Shown here one piece after another: positions 26,435 through 34,998 of a stretch of 64,000 bases of DNA. Source of the DNA: an uncultured Alphaproteobacteria bacterium (lineage in GTDB: Bacteria; Pseudomonadota; Alphaproteobacteria; GCA-2731375); the NCBI GenBank assembly GCA_951812805.1, contig CATOSZ010000003.1:1442557-1506556 (forward strand), written 5' to 3'. The translations under genes and the position numbers were made by a program. A model generated the notes under the pieces. It was not told the DNA's origin and made no database searches. It was given only the letters and a program-made list of their open reading frames with translations. Positions within the stretch are counted from its first letter, which is position 1. Each line of letters starts with the position of its first letter.

Positions 26435-27216
26435 TCCGGCACTCGGCGATCTATCGGGGTCGTGTGGTGCACGATCGCCGGCGGCCGAAACGGCACCGGC
26501 TCGCCTACCGGGTGTTTTCGCTGCTGCTCGATCTCGACGAGCTGCCGGCGCTAGACCGGGGACTTCGCCTGTTCGGCCACAACCGGTGGGGCCTCGTCAG
26601 CTTCCACGACCGCGACCACGGCGACCTGACGGGGGCACCGCTTCGCCCCTGGGTCGAGGCGCGGCTGGCGGAGGCCGGCGTCGATGGTGCGGACGGGGCG
26701 ATCCGACTGCTCTGCTATCCGCGGATCTTCGGCTACGCCTTCAACCCCTTGAGCGTCTACTTCTGCCACCGCGCGGACGGCGACCTGGCGGCCATCCTCT
26801 ACGAGGTCCGCAACACCTTCGACGAGCGCCACACCTACGTCATTCCCCATACCAACGGCGGCGGGGAGATCGTCCGGCAGCAGGCGAGGAAGTCCCTCTA
26901 TGTCTCGCCCTTCGTCGCCATGGGGGCGACCTATCACTTTCGCATCCGGCCACCGGCGGGCGATGTCCGCATCGCCATCCGCGAGGAGGACGAGGACGGC
27001 CTACTGCTCGCCGCCGCCTTTCGCGGCACGAGGCAACCGCTCGGCGATTCGAATCTCGCCGGGCTTCTGTTCCGCTACCCCGCCATGACGCTGAAGGTGA
27101 CCGGGGCAATCCACTGGGAGGCCCTGCGCCTGTGGCTGAAGGGGGTGCCACGGCACGCCCACCGGCCGGCCCCGGCCCGGGTCGCCAGCAGTGTTTGGCA
27201 CGACGAGACGCCTTGA
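26431..27216 (+). CDS. DUF1365 domain protein
   Basis: 261 residues. It opens RHSAIYRGRVVHDRRRPKRH and contains the family hallmark LLCYPRIFGYAFNPLSVYFCH near residue 95. DUF1365 proteins have no fully settled biochemical role but almost always accompany the amine-oxidase-like flavoprotein and a CFA-synthase-like methyltransferase, as here, which points to fatty-acyl-chain modification. The start codon overlaps the previous stop (ATGA), and the next gene begins 17 bases after the end. No membrane helices are obvious. Confidence 0.88.
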   Translation: MIRHSAIYRGRVVHDRRRPKRHRLAYRVFSLLLDLDELPALDRGLRLFGHNRWGLVSFHDRDHGDLTGAPLRPWVEARLAEAGVDGADGAIRLLCYPRIFGYAFNPLSVYFCHRADGDLAAILYEVRNTFDERHTYVIPHTNGGGEIVRQQARKSLYVSPFVAMGATYHFRIRPPAGDVRIAIREEDEDGLLLAAAFRGTRQPLGDSNLAGLLFRYPAMTLKVTGAIHWEALRLWLKGVPRHAHRPAPARVASSVWHDETP

Positions 27217-27233
27217 AGGGAACGACGAGCACG

Positions 27234-28463
27234 ATGAACGAACTGGTTTCAGGCCGTCGACGTCTTTTCGGCACCACCACCCCGCTCTCGCCACCCGGCC
27301 TCGGCTGGGCTCTCCTCGACCGCCTGTTCGCGCCGCTCGAGCGGGGCCGTCTGACGATCGTCGCGCCGGACGGCCGCACACGCAGCTTCGGCGACGCGGC
27401 GGAAGGCACCGGCGCGACGGTTCGCCTGCACAGCTGGCGCCCGCTGCTCCGCCTGGCATTGCACGGCGACACGGCGCTGGCGGAAAGTTACATGGCGGGC
27501 GAGTGGGACAGCCCCGACCTCGCCGCCGTCCTCGCCCTCGGCATGTGCAACCTCGACGCGCTCGCGACGACCCTCGCGGCCCGCCCGGCGCTCGTCTGGG
27601 CCCATCGCCTCGGCCACCGCCTGCAGGCCAACACGCGGGCCGGCAGCCGCCGCAACATCCGGGCCCATTACGATCTCGGCAACGCGTTCTACGCCCGCTG
27701 GCTCGACGAGAGCATGACCTATTCCGCCGCCCTCTTCGCGCGCCGGGACGAGGCCTTGGACGAAGCCCAGCGGCGCAAATACCTCCGCCTCGCCCGGTCC
27801 CTGAAGCTGGCGCCCGGCGACGAGGTGCTGGAGATCGGCTGCGGGTGGGGCGGGTTCGCCGAAATCGCCGCGGGCGTGTTCGGCTGTCGCGTCGTCGCCT
27901 TGACGCTGAGCCGGGAACAGGCGGACTTTGCGCGTCGGCGTCTGGCCCGCGCCGGCCTGGCGGACCGGGTCGAGGTTCGATTACAGGACTACCGCGACGT
28001 CGAGGGCCGTTTCGACAAGATCGCCTCCATCGAGATGTTCGAAGCCGTCGGCGAGGAGAACTGGCGGCTTTATTTCGACACGATCCGCCGCCGCCTCGCC
28101 CCGGGGGGATGCGCCGCCTTGCAGGCCATCACCATCGCCGACGCCGCCTATCCGCACTACCGGCGAAATCCAGACTTCATCCAGCGTCACATATTTCCCG
28201 GCGGCATGCTGGCCAGCGAACGGCTCTTCACCGAGGCGGCGCGCGGTGCCGGCCTCGAACTGCGCGAAACCTTCCACTTCGGGGCGGACTATGCGGAGAC
28301 CTTGCGACGCTGGCATGCCGCCTTCAACGCGAGCTGGCCGGAGATCGAAAGCCTCGGCTTCGACGACCGTTTCCGCCGGATGTGGAACTACTATCTGCGC
28401 TATTGCGAGGTGGGCTTCGACGCAGGCCATATCGACGTCGCCCACTATCTGCTCGCCCCATGA
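27234..28463 (+). CDS. Cyclopropane-fatty-acid-synthase-like methyltransferase
   Basis: A 409-residue SAM-dependent methyltransferase of the CFA synthase family. The N-terminal lipid-binding domain includes ALAESYMAGEWDSPDL near residue 82. The catalytic domain carries YDLGNAFYARWLDESMTYS, the SAM loop VLEIGCGWGGFAEIA near residue 198 and IASIEMFEAVGEENW. It should act on unsaturated phospholipid acyl chains at the membrane, giving a cyclopropane or a methyl branch. Its context in an RpoE-controlled operon favours an oxidative-stress lipid modification over ordinary stationary-phase CFA formation; that is inference. Confidence 0.88.
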   Translation: MNELVSGRRRLFGTTTPLSPPGLGWALLDRLFAPLERGRLTIVAPDGRTRSFGDAAEGTGATVRLHSWRPLLRLALHGDTALAESYMAGEWDSPDLAAVLALGMCNLDALATTLAARPALVWAHRLGHRLQANTRAGSRRNIRAHYDLGNAFYARWLDESMTYSAALFARRDEALDEAQRRKYLRLARSLKLAPGDEVLEIGCGWGGFAEIAAGVFGCRVVALTLSREQADFARRRLARAGLADRVEVRLQDYRDVEGRFDKIASIEMFEAVGEENWRLYFDTIRRRLAPGGCAALQAITIADAAYPHYRRNPDFIQRHIFPGGMLASERLFTEAARGAGLELRETFHFGADYAETLRRWHAAFNASWPEIESLGFDDRFRRMWNYYLRYCEVGFDAGHIDVAHYLLAP

Positions 28464-29794
28464 GGGCAGCGCCCGGCGGCGCCGGCCTGCCCGTATCGCT
28501 GATCGTCGCCTATGCGGCCCCGGGGCTGGTGCTCGCGCTGCCCATCATCCCCGTCATCGTCCACCTGCCGACCCTCTACGGGGTCGAACTCGGCCTCGGC
28601 CTGGCGGCGACGGGCGCGGCGCTCGCCATCGCGCGGCTGGTGGACGCACTCAGCGATCCGCTGATCGGCAGCCTCGCAGACCGTATCCGTTGGCGGATCG
28701 GGCGGCGCAAACCCTGGATCGCGCTCGGTGCCCTCGTCGCCGGCATTGGCCTGGTTCGCCTGCTCGACCCACCGGCGCATGCCGGTACGGGTTACCTCGT
28801 GCTCTGGTCGATCGTGCTCTATCTCGGCTGGACGCTGGTCGCCGTGCCCCATGCCGCCTGGGGGGCGGAGCTCAGCCGTGACTATGGTGAGCGCGTTCGG
28901 ATCACCGCCTGGCGTGAAGGTTTCGGCCTGCTCGGGATTCTCGCCGCCGGCCTCGCGGGCGCGCTCGGCGCGGGCACGGCGGGTCTCGCCTGGCTGACGA
29001 TCGCGCTCGGCCTGCTGGTCTTGCCTGTCCTGCTATGGCGGGTCCCCGACCCCTTGCCACCGCCCGCCGCCGCCCGGCGACGACAACCCGCGAGATCGCG
29101 TTCGCTCGTCTCGAACCGACCGTTTCTCCGCCTGCTCGCCGCCTGGTTCCTGAACGGTCTCGCGAACGGCATTCCGGCCGCCTTGTTCCTGCTCTACCTG
29201 GAGCATGGCCTCGGCGTCGGCGAGGCCGACCGCGCGCTGTTCATCCTCGGCTACTTCGCCAGCGCCGTCCTCGCCGTCCCCCTCTGGCCAGCGCTCGCGC
29301 GGCGCTGGGGCAAGCATCGGGTGTGGTGTGCGGCGATGCTGTCGGCCGCAGCCGCCTTCGCCCTCGTGCCGCTGATTCCACCGGGCGGCCTCCCCGCCTT
29401 CGCCGCAGTCACCCTGATCACCGGCATGGCGCTCGGCGCGGACCTGGTGCTGCCACCGGCGATCCAGGCCGACGTCGTCGACTACGACGCGTTGCGGCAT
29501 GGGGCGGCGCGGGCCGGCCTGCTGTTCGCGCTTTGGGGTCTCGCCACAAAGCTGGCCCTGGCGGCGGCGGTGGCGGCGGCCTTGCCGCTCGTGGCTTTTC
29601 TCGGCTTCGATCCGAACGAGCCCGACACCGGCGGTCGAGGGGCCCTGGTCGTGATCTATGCCGCCCTGCCGGTCGTAATAAAGATCATGGCGGTGACGCT
29701 GATCTGGGGATTTCCCCTTTCCGCCGGACGGCAGGCAGCCATCGCCCGCCGCCTGTCCCGCCGAAACGGGCAAGAAAGAGGATCCTACCCATGA
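28460..29794 (+). CDS. MFS transporter, GPH symporter-like
   Basis: A 444-residue membrane protein with about 12 hydrophobic helices. The segment ALSDPLIGSLADRIRWRIGRRKPW near residue 70 is the signature of the glycoside-pentoside-hexuronide:cation symporter (MelB-like) branch. Homologues next to CFA-like genes in RpoE-type operons are not known sugar carriers and may move a lipid or related compound. It overlaps the methyltransferase gene and the next lipoprotein gene by four bases each. Substrate unknown. Confidence 0.85.
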   Translation: MRAAPGGAGLPVSLIVAYAAPGLVLALPIIPVIVHLPTLYGVELGLGLAATGAALAIARLVDALSDPLIGSLADRIRWRIGRRKPWIALGALVAGIGLVRLLDPPAHAGTGYLVLWSIVLYLGWTLVAVPHAAWGAELSRDYGERVRITAWREGFGLLGILAAGLAGALGAGTAGLAWLTIALGLLVLPVLLWRVPDPLPPPAAARRRQPARSRSLVSNRPFLRLLAAWFLNGLANGIPAALFLLYLEHGLGVGEADRALFILGYFASAVLAVPLWPALARRWGKHRVWCAAMLSAAAAFALVPLIPPGGLPAFAAVTLITGMALGADLVLPPAIQADVVDYDALRHGAARAGLLFALWGLATKLALAAAVAAALPLVAFLGFDPNEPDTGGRGALVVIYAALPVVIKIMAVTLIWGFPLSAGRQAAIARRLSRRNGQERGSYP

Positions 29795-30393
29795 CCACGC
29801 GCATCGCCGCCGCCCTGTTTTCGCTTGTCCTAACCGCCGGATGCCAGACGATGAAACCCGCCGATTTCAAGATGCATGAACCGAAGCTGGTGCTGGAAGA
29901 CTTCTTCGCCGGCGAGACGCAGGCCTGGGGGTTGTTCGAGGATCGCTTCGGCACCGTCCGCCGCCAGTTCACCGTCGACATCACCGGGACCTGGGACGGC
30001 AGGACATTGACCCTCGACGAACGCTTCCGCTACGACGACGGGGAGCGGGACCGGCGGGAGTGGGCCATCACGAAGGTCGCCGAGGGACGCTACGAGGGGC
30101 GGGCCGACGACGTCATCGGAACGGCCATGGGCGAGATCGCCGGTAACGCGCTCAACTGGCGCTATGAGATGGACCTGGAGATCGCCGGCGCGGCGGTGCG
30201 CGTGCGCTTCGACGACTGGATGTTCCTGCAATCCCGCGACGTCCTGCTAAACCGCGCTCGGGTTTCCAAGTTCGGGCTGGAGATCGGCAGCGTCACCCTC
30301 GTCTTCGTCCGCGCCGGCGCCGAGGCCGCGGCATCGAGACGGATCAATACACCGCGATACGCCGGCGCAGCCCTCGCAGCAGCCAACCGATGA
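29791..30393 (+). CDS. DUF3833 lipoprotein
   Basis: A 200-residue predicted lipoprotein. The signal sequence ends in the lipobox LTAGC, with the modified Cys at residue 18. The mature part is a DUF3833 domain with alternating strands (FFAGETQAWGLFEDRFGTVRR, FTVDITGTWDGRTLTLDERF). The family has a lipocalin-like look and regularly follows the MFS/CFA genes, so an envelope role in handling the modified lipid is plausible. Its last 50 bases overlap, tail to tail, the convergent SnoaL-like gene at 30344-30766. Confidence 0.85.
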   Translation: MTTRIAAALFSLVLTAGCQTMKPADFKMHEPKLVLEDFFAGETQAWGLFEDRFGTVRRQFTVDITGTWDGRTLTLDERFRYDDGERDRREWAITKVAEGRYEGRADDVIGTAMGEIAGNALNWRYEMDLEIAGAAVRVRFDDWMFLQSRDVLLNRARVSKFGLEIGSVTLVFVRAGAEAAASRRINTPRYAGAALAAANR

Positions 30394-30766
30394 CCGGCAG
30401 CCGTTCGTAGAACTCCCGCGCCGCGTCCCAGTGGTCGACATGCTCCAAGACCCGGCCGTCGGCACCGAAGCGGACGACGCTCGTGCCATCGAAGCTCCAG
30501 GCGCGGGCCCCGAGCAGGGCATCGAAACGCCAGGACAGCAGGCAGGTTTCACCGCTCGCCGCCGCATGCAACACACGGAACCGGACATCGCGGAGACTGT
30601 CGAACATGTGCCGGAACACGCCCGCCATCGCATCCGCGCCCCGCGTGTCGTTGAAGGGATCGCGGAAACGGACGTCGGCGGCGACATAGTCCGTCAAGCG
30701 ATCCAGGCGCTCGGTCGTCAGATCCTCGAGATAGCGGCAATAGGCCTGATGGTGGGGCTCGATCAT
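30344..30766 (-). CDS. SnoaL/NTF2-like protein
   Basis: 140 residues in an NTF2-like cone fold: the helical start YCRYLEDLTTERLDRLTDYV, the strand VRFRDPFNDTRGAD near residue 33, and the C-terminal VLEHVDHWDAAREFYERLPV. Such proteins are small hydrolases, isomerases or binding proteins, and no catalytic pair is certain here. The start overlaps the stop of the SDR upstream by four bases (ATGA). It is the last of three minus-strand genes behind the RpoE-type promoter at 32237-32265. Its end overlaps the opposing DUF3833 gene. Confidence 0.85.
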   Translation of the reverse strand: MIEPHHQAYCRYLEDLTTERLDRLTDYVAADVRFRDPFNDTRGADAMAGVFRHMFDSLRDVRFRVLHAAASGETCLLSWRFDALLGARAWSFDGTSVVRFGADGRVLEHVDHWDAAREFYERLPVIGWLLRGLRRRIAVY

Positions 30767-31512
30767 TTCACCAACCGTCGTGTCGCCGCGAGATAGAGCC
30801 GGTCGGGCAGAAGGCGGAGTATCTTCATGAGCAAGGCGAACCCCCGGGGAAAACTGATCTCGAAGCGCGAGCTGGAAAGGCCGTCGACGATGTAGCGCGC
30901 CGCCCTATCCGCCGAGATCAGGCACGGCATGGGAAAGTCGTTCCGTTCGGTGAGCGGCGTGTCGACGAAGCCCGGATTGATCAACTGGAGGCGGACCCCC
31001 TGTTGGCGCAGTTCCGGCTGCAGCGCTTCGGCCATGTTGATGAGGGCCGCCTTGCTCGCGCCGTAGGCCGCCGCCGTCGGCAGACCGCGATAGCCGGCGA
31101 GGGAGGAAACGATTCCCACATGGCCCCAACGGCGGGCGGTCATCGCCGGCAGCACGGCTTCGAGGCCGTACACGACGCCCATGACGTTGATCTCGAGGAG
31201 ATAGCGGAAGGCGGTGGCCGACACGATCGCATCGGACTCCGGCGCATGCGTCCCCGCATTGAAGACCGCCAGGTCCAGCGGGCCGAGATCGGCCTCGATG
31301 GCGTCGAGCGTCGCCGCCGTGCGATCGCGGTCCGTCACGTCGAGCACGAAAGGGCGAATGGCGCCGGGCGGCCCCTCGTCGGCCAGCGCCTCGAGGTCGG
31401 CGGCCGTCCGCGCGCTGACGGCGACGCGCCAGCCGTCCCGGGCGAGATGCAGGGCGAGCGCCCGCCCGATCCCCTTGCCGGCGCCGGTGATCCAGGCGTT
31501 TCCGGGCGTCAT
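30763..31512 (-). CDS. SDR family oxidoreductase
   Basis: A 249-residue SDR. ITGAGKGIGRALALH is the cofactor motif near residue 8, FNAG is near residue 84, and GIVSSLAGYRGLPTAAAYGASKAAL holds the catalytic Ser, Tyr and Lys. SARTAADLEAL after strand 2 suggests NADP. The C-terminus is basic with a hydrophobic segment (FALLMKILRLLPDRLYLAATRRL), as in SDRs that act on lipids at membranes. The ATG at 31512 overlaps the stop of the DUF6134 gene. The gene sits in the RpoE-linked block, consistent with a lipid substrate. Confidence 0.87.
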   Translation of the reverse strand: MTPGNAWITGAGKGIGRALALHLARDGWRVAVSARTAADLEALADEGPPGAIRPFVLDVTDRDRTAATLDAIEADLGPLDLAVFNAGTHAPESDAIVSATAFRYLLEINVMGVVYGLEAVLPAMTARRWGHVGIVSSLAGYRGLPTAAAYGASKAALINMAEALQPELRQQGVRLQLINPGFVDTPLTERNDFPMPCLISADRAARYIVDGLSSSRFEISFPRGFALLMKILRLLPDRLYLAATRRLVK

Positions 31513-32216
31513 TTCACATCCCCGGCCGGCGGCCCCTGGCAGATTTTGCAACGGTACTCGATCATGGATCCGTCGCGACCCTCGAAGCGCATGGCGACCC
31601 AGCGGCCGGCCGCGTCGTACCAAACGTCGACCTCCAGGTCACCCGTATAGCGATGTCGTCGCGCGGACACCGGCCCACGTTCGGTCTCTATGGAGGTCTC
31701 CTCCAGCGGCGTGATCGACACGTTGTTCACCGTTCCGGTCAGCGTGTTGAGAACCCGGCCCTGGCCGAGGACGGCGGCATTCCAATGGTTGGTCGGATAG
31801 AGCGGCGCGGCAACCCGTTCCCGCGCGCCCGACGTCTCGATCACCATGGCCTCCCCGTCACGCGCGGCCGCCAGCCGGCTTTCACTGCCGTCGTCGTCGA
31901 CTTCGGCGAGCAGGCGCAGCAACCGTCCGTCACGCCAGTGGGCCCGACTGCGGTAGCTGTAGCGGTAGGCGGTGACGAACAGGACACGGATCGCCAGTTC
32001 GAAGCGGCTGTCGACGACGAGATCGTCGCCCGCCGGCGCAAAGCGCGTCCGGTGGAAGCCGACCTCCGTTCCCTCCCGATGCACGGAGAACAGAATCTCG
32101 CGCCCATAGAGCTTCAGGGGATCGGCACCCGCCGCGTCCGCGCCGACGGACGAGAGCAAAGCTCCCAGCAGGGCGGCCACCGGGGCCCTTGCCACACGCC
32201 TCGACACGGCATTCAC
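31509..32216 (-). CDS. DUF6134 exported protein
   Basis: About 235 residues from the GTG at 32216. A signal peptide is visible (RVARAPVAALLGALLSSVGADAAG), followed by a DUF6134 domain rich in strands: YGREILFSVHREGTEVGFHR, then YPTNHWNAAVLGQ and a C-terminal DGSMIEYRCKICQG. The function of the family is unknown. GAGG lies about ten bases before the GTG. The start falls about 20 bp downstream of a minus-strand RpoE-type promoter, making this the first gene of a three-gene operon that continues into the SDR and SnoaL-like genes. Confidence 0.82.
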   Translation of the reverse strand: MNAVSRRVARAPVAALLGALLSSVGADAAGADPLKLYGREILFSVHREGTEVGFHRTRFAPAGDDLVVDSRFELAIRVLFVTAYRYSYRSRAHWRDGRLLRLLAEVDDDGSESRLAAARDGEAMVIETSGARERVAAPLYPTNHWNAAVLGQGRVLNTLTGTVNNVSITPLEETSIETERGPVSARRHRYTGDLEVDVWYDAAGRWVAMRFEGRDGSMIEYRCKICQGPPAGDVK

Positions 32217-32236
32217 CTTTCTGCAGCCTCTCCATG

Positions 32237-32265
32237 CCTTACGTCGGCAACGGCGAAACGGATCA
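32237..32265 (-). promoter_or_regulatory. RpoE-type promoter of the DUF6134-SDR-SnoaL operon
   Basis: On the minus strand, TGATCC (32265-32260), an 18-bp spacer and TAAGG (32241-32237). The -10 differs from TAAGA at the last base. The predicted start of transcription is about 15 bases before the GTG of the DUF6134 gene. Confidence 0.75.
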
Positions 32266-32291
32266 ACGCACCGGCCATTTTTTCTGGCCGA

Positions 32292-32320
32292 TGATCCGAA
32301 ACGGCACCGCACACGTAACA
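32292..32320 (+). promoter_or_regulatory. RpoE-type promoter of the small lipoprotein gene
   Basis: TGATCC (32292-32297), an 18-bp spacer, then TAACA (32316-32320), the same -10 as the rpoE promoter. It is back to back with the minus-strand site at 32237-32265, repeating the divergent layout seen at 24941-25030. Confidence 0.78.
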
Positions 32321-32351
32321 AGCCGGAATCTAAACGAACGGGAGATCCGAC

Positions 32352-32564
32352 GTGATCGAGCGCCTGCCACATCTACTCGCCATCGCCGCCTTGTTCCTGA
32401 TCGTCACGGGATGCAATCAAACGGCCGTGCGCTCGGACCTCGCCGTCGCCCCGACGATCTCGCCGCGAGCCCAGGGTCCGGCGTCGCACGTCGATCCCGA
32501 ATGTGAAGAATGGGGTATCGAAGACCACTACGGCGGCCCGGGCACCTGCGATCAGGGCAAGTAG
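32352..32564 (+). CDS. Small lipoprotein of unknown function
   Basis: A 70-residue predicted lipoprotein. The hydrophobic signal LLAIAALFLIVTGC gives a lipobox with Cys at residue 21. The mature part is polar, with two further Cys residues (ECEEW and GTCDQG) that could form a disulfide. It starts at GTG with GGGAG upstream and has its own RpoE-type promoter 32 bp before the start. No family is recognised; it is probably an envelope component of the RpoE response. Confidence 0.7.
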   Translation: MIERLPHLLAIAALFLIVTGCNQTAVRSDLAVAPTISPRAQGPASHVDPECEEWGIEDHYGGPGTCDQGK

Positions 32565-32679
32565 CGCGGCTCGTGCGCGCCGCCGCCACCGCCCCGCGAC
32601 AACCGGTCACAGGTCTTTCGTCATCAATTTCGGTATCTTCGTACGATAATAGATATTACGAGCAATCGGGAGCCGGACC

Positions 32680-33174
32680 ATGGATGAAACCCGCCAGATC
32701 GACCGCGCGCTGCATGACGAGCACATGCATGTCGCCGGGCTGTTGCGGCGTCTGAGCGACCTCCTCGGCCGTGGCGATGGCGCCCTGGTCGCACCGGACG
32801 AGACGGCGCTGCGGCTCTTCGCCGAGTTGCGGCCGGTACTCGACGGCGCGCTCGAACGTCATTTTCGCTTCGAGGAAGACATCCTGTTCCCGCGCCTCGA
32901 CGCGGACGGCGCCGACGATCTCACCGGCCTGCTGCGGGAGGAGCACGACGTCCTGCTGCCCCAGGCCGCGCGCCTGCGCGACGTGCTCGCCGCGGCGATG
33001 GCCGGCGGCCTCGACCCACAACAGGTGGTCTCGGGACGCCGCCTCGGGCTCGAGTTCGCGTCGCTGCAGATCGACCATATCGAGCGGGAGGAAATGGCCC
33101 TGCCGCCGGCCCTGGAGTCGGCGATCGAGGACGACGAGGACCGCAGAATCGCGATGGACTACATGGCCGGCTGA
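32680..33174 (+). CDS. Hemerythrin-domain protein
   Basis: 164 residues forming a four-helix hemerythrin fold. Candidate di-iron ligands are His in ALHDEHMH, His and Glu in ERHFRFEEDILF, His in LREEHDVLL and His/Glu in IDHIEREEMALP, in the order expected for the family. Bacterial members bind O2, NO or store iron and often serve in nitrosative stress. GGGAGCCGG precedes the ATG. It is followed by a double GNAT protein after 28 bp. No RpoE-type site was found in the 115-bp upstream gap. Confidence 0.87.
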   Translation: MDETRQIDRALHDEHMHVAGLLRRLSDLLGRGDGALVAPDETALRLFAELRPVLDGALERHFRFEEDILFPRLDADGADDLTGLLREEHDVLLPQAARLRDVLAAAMAGGLDPQQVVSGRRLGLEFASLQIDHIEREEMALPPALESAIEDDEDRRIAMDYMAG

Positions 33175-33202
33175 CGCGGCGGGGACGAGGAGGAGGGGAG
33201 CC

Positions 33203-34165
33203 ATGACCGACACAAACGGCAAGATCCGCAAGCTCGCACCGGACGATCTGGACGCGGTCGTCGACATCGACGCACGCCTCGGCGGCGACTCACGGCACGG
33301 CTACTTCGAGAAGCGTCTGGCCGCGGCGCTGCGCGCACCGGACCGGCATATGCAGTTCGCCACCGACGATCCGCAGGGACTGGCATCCTATGTCCTGGCC
33401 CGGGTGCTGGCGGACGAATACGGAAGGGTGCGCAAGACCGTCCTGCTCGAGACCATCGGAGTCGACCCGGGATGCCGCGGCCAGGGTCTTGGCGCACAAC
33501 TCCTGGACGGCTTGGAAGCCGTCGCCCGGGACGATGGCATCGGCGAAATCGAAACCGCCGTGGACTGGCGCACCTGGGTGCTCACGCGATTCTTCGCCGG
33601 CCAGGGCTTCACCAAGGCCCCGCGCCACATCCTCTCCTTCGACCTGTCCGAAGGCAGCCGGCCCTTCGTGCGGGAGACGGACCTCGGGGACGAGGAGGAG
33701 GACGAGACCTCCGATCCCGTGCCAGGCCGAATCGACATCGCCTCCCTCGCGTGTGGGGACCTGGAGGACCTGGTTCGCATCGACGGCAAACTGACCCGGC
33801 GGGACCGGCGGGACTATATGGCCGGCAAGCTGGACGAGGCCCTGCTCGACAGCGGTATTCGCGTCTCGCTGCTGGCGCGCAGCGACGGTCTCGCCGCCGG
33901 CTTCCTGATGGCCCGAATCGACTTCGGCGATACCGGACGCACCCGACCGACCGCCGTCGTCGACACCCTCGGCGTCCATCCCGACTTCGCGCGCCGCGGC
34001 ATCGCCAGCGCCCTGTTGGCGCAACTGGCGATCAACCTCGAGGCGTTGCGCATCGAGCGTATCGAAACGACGCTGCGGGCAGCGGACCTGGGCCTGATCT
34101 CGTTCTTCACGCGGGCCGGATTCCGGCCGGCGGAACGTATTGCGCTGACCAAACGCCTGGCCTGA
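33203..34165 (+). CDS. Tandem double GNAT acetyltransferase
   Basis: 320 residues with two GNAT domains in a row. Domain 1 (about 6-155) has the acetyl-CoA loop GVDPGCRGQGLGAQLL. Domain 2 (about 175-318) has GVHPDFARRGIASALL. Both keep the R/QxxGxG/A-type loop, so both could bind acetyl-CoA. An acidic linker, DLGDEEEDETSD, joins them. Each domain opens with a similar segment (DLDAVVDIDARL and DLEDLVRIDGKL), which indicates an internal duplication. GAGGAGGGGAG precedes the ATG. Substrate unknown. Confidence 0.85.
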   Translation: MTDTNGKIRKLAPDDLDAVVDIDARLGGDSRHGYFEKRLAAALRAPDRHMQFATDDPQGLASYVLARVLADEYGRVRKTVLLETIGVDPGCRGQGLGAQLLDGLEAVARDDGIGEIETAVDWRTWVLTRFFAGQGFTKAPRHILSFDLSEGSRPFVRETDLGDEEEDETSDPVPGRIDIASLACGDLEDLVRIDGKLTRRDRRDYMAGKLDEALLDSGIRVSLLARSDGLAAGFLMARIDFGDTGRTRPTAVVDTLGVHPDFARRGIASALLAQLAINLEALRIERIETTLRAADLGLISFFTRAGFRPAERIALTKRLA

Positions 34166-34188
34166 CGCCTGGGCGACGTCGCGCGATT

Positions 34189-34992
34189 TCAGACGAGGTC
34201 GGCGACCGCCCGGGCGATCATGGCGACGGCGGCAGCGATCAGCAGGACCTGTAGTGCCGCGTAAAAGCGGGCGGGCGAGGTGGCGCGAAACAGCTTGGTG
34301 CCGCACCAGATCCCGAAGAACACCGCCGGCAACAACAACAGGGCGTCCACCAGCAGGGCGAGGTCGATCAACCCGGCGACCGTCACCGCGACCAGGCGGC
34401 CGAGCACGAAGATGCCGGAAACGGCGATGTTCGTACCGCGCAGGGATTCCGGCGTGGCGCAGACCCGGCGCAGGTAGACGACGAGGAAATAGATCGTGCC
34501 CCCGCCGCTGATCGAGCCGATCGTGGCACTCACCACTGCCAGGACCAGGTTCACCGCCCGGCCCCGCATGTCGACGACATGGGACAGGCGCTCCAGCAGT
34601 TTGATCCGGTCGGCCAGCAGGATGAAAACCACGAGGGCGCCCATCACCAGGGCGAGGCTGTTGGCGTCGAGCCAGATGAAGATGAGCGTGCCGACGACGA
34701 TCCCCACCATGATGCCGAAGGAAAGCGGGCGGGCGACCTGCCAGTCGGCGGTGCGGATGCCCTGGGGGATGAGCGCCACCTGGGAGGCGATCGCCGTCAG
34801 GGTCACCAACAGGATGGCGTGGTGCGGCGAGAGCACCCAGGTGGTCATCAACACGATCGGCATGTTGGAGCCGAAGCCGAAGGCGCCGCGGATGAAGAAG
34901 CCGAGGAAATAGGCGAAGACGACGAAGGCGAGGGCGCCGGGCCCGATACCCTGGAACAGCGTGACGTCGAGGCCGGCGAGACTGACGTTCAC
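34189..34992 (-). CDS. TauE/SafE-family sulfite/organic anion exporter
   Basis: A 267-residue membrane protein with about eight helices and the family's opening segment FFIRGAFGFGSNMPIVLMTTW near residue 31. The second repeat carries IGSISGGGTIYFLVVYLRR near residue 165. TauE/SafE members move sulfite, sulfoacetate and other small anions. It begins six bases after the stop of the D-tartrate dehydratase gene, so a role in organic-acid transport is suggested by position only. Confidence 0.85.
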   Translation of the reverse strand: MNVSLAGLDVTLFQGIGPGALAFVVFAYFLGFFIRGAFGFGSNMPIVLMTTWVLSPHHAILLVTLTAIASQVALIPQGIRTADWQVARPLSFGIMVGIVVGTLIFIWLDANSLALVMGALVVFILLADRIKLLERLSHVVDMRGRAVNLVLAVVSATIGSISGGGTIYFLVVYLRRVCATPESLRGTNIAVSGIFVLGRLVAVTVAGLIDLALLVDALLLLPAVFFGIWCGTKLFRATSPARFYAALQVLLIAAAVAMIARAVADLV

Positions 34993-34998
34993 CGACCC

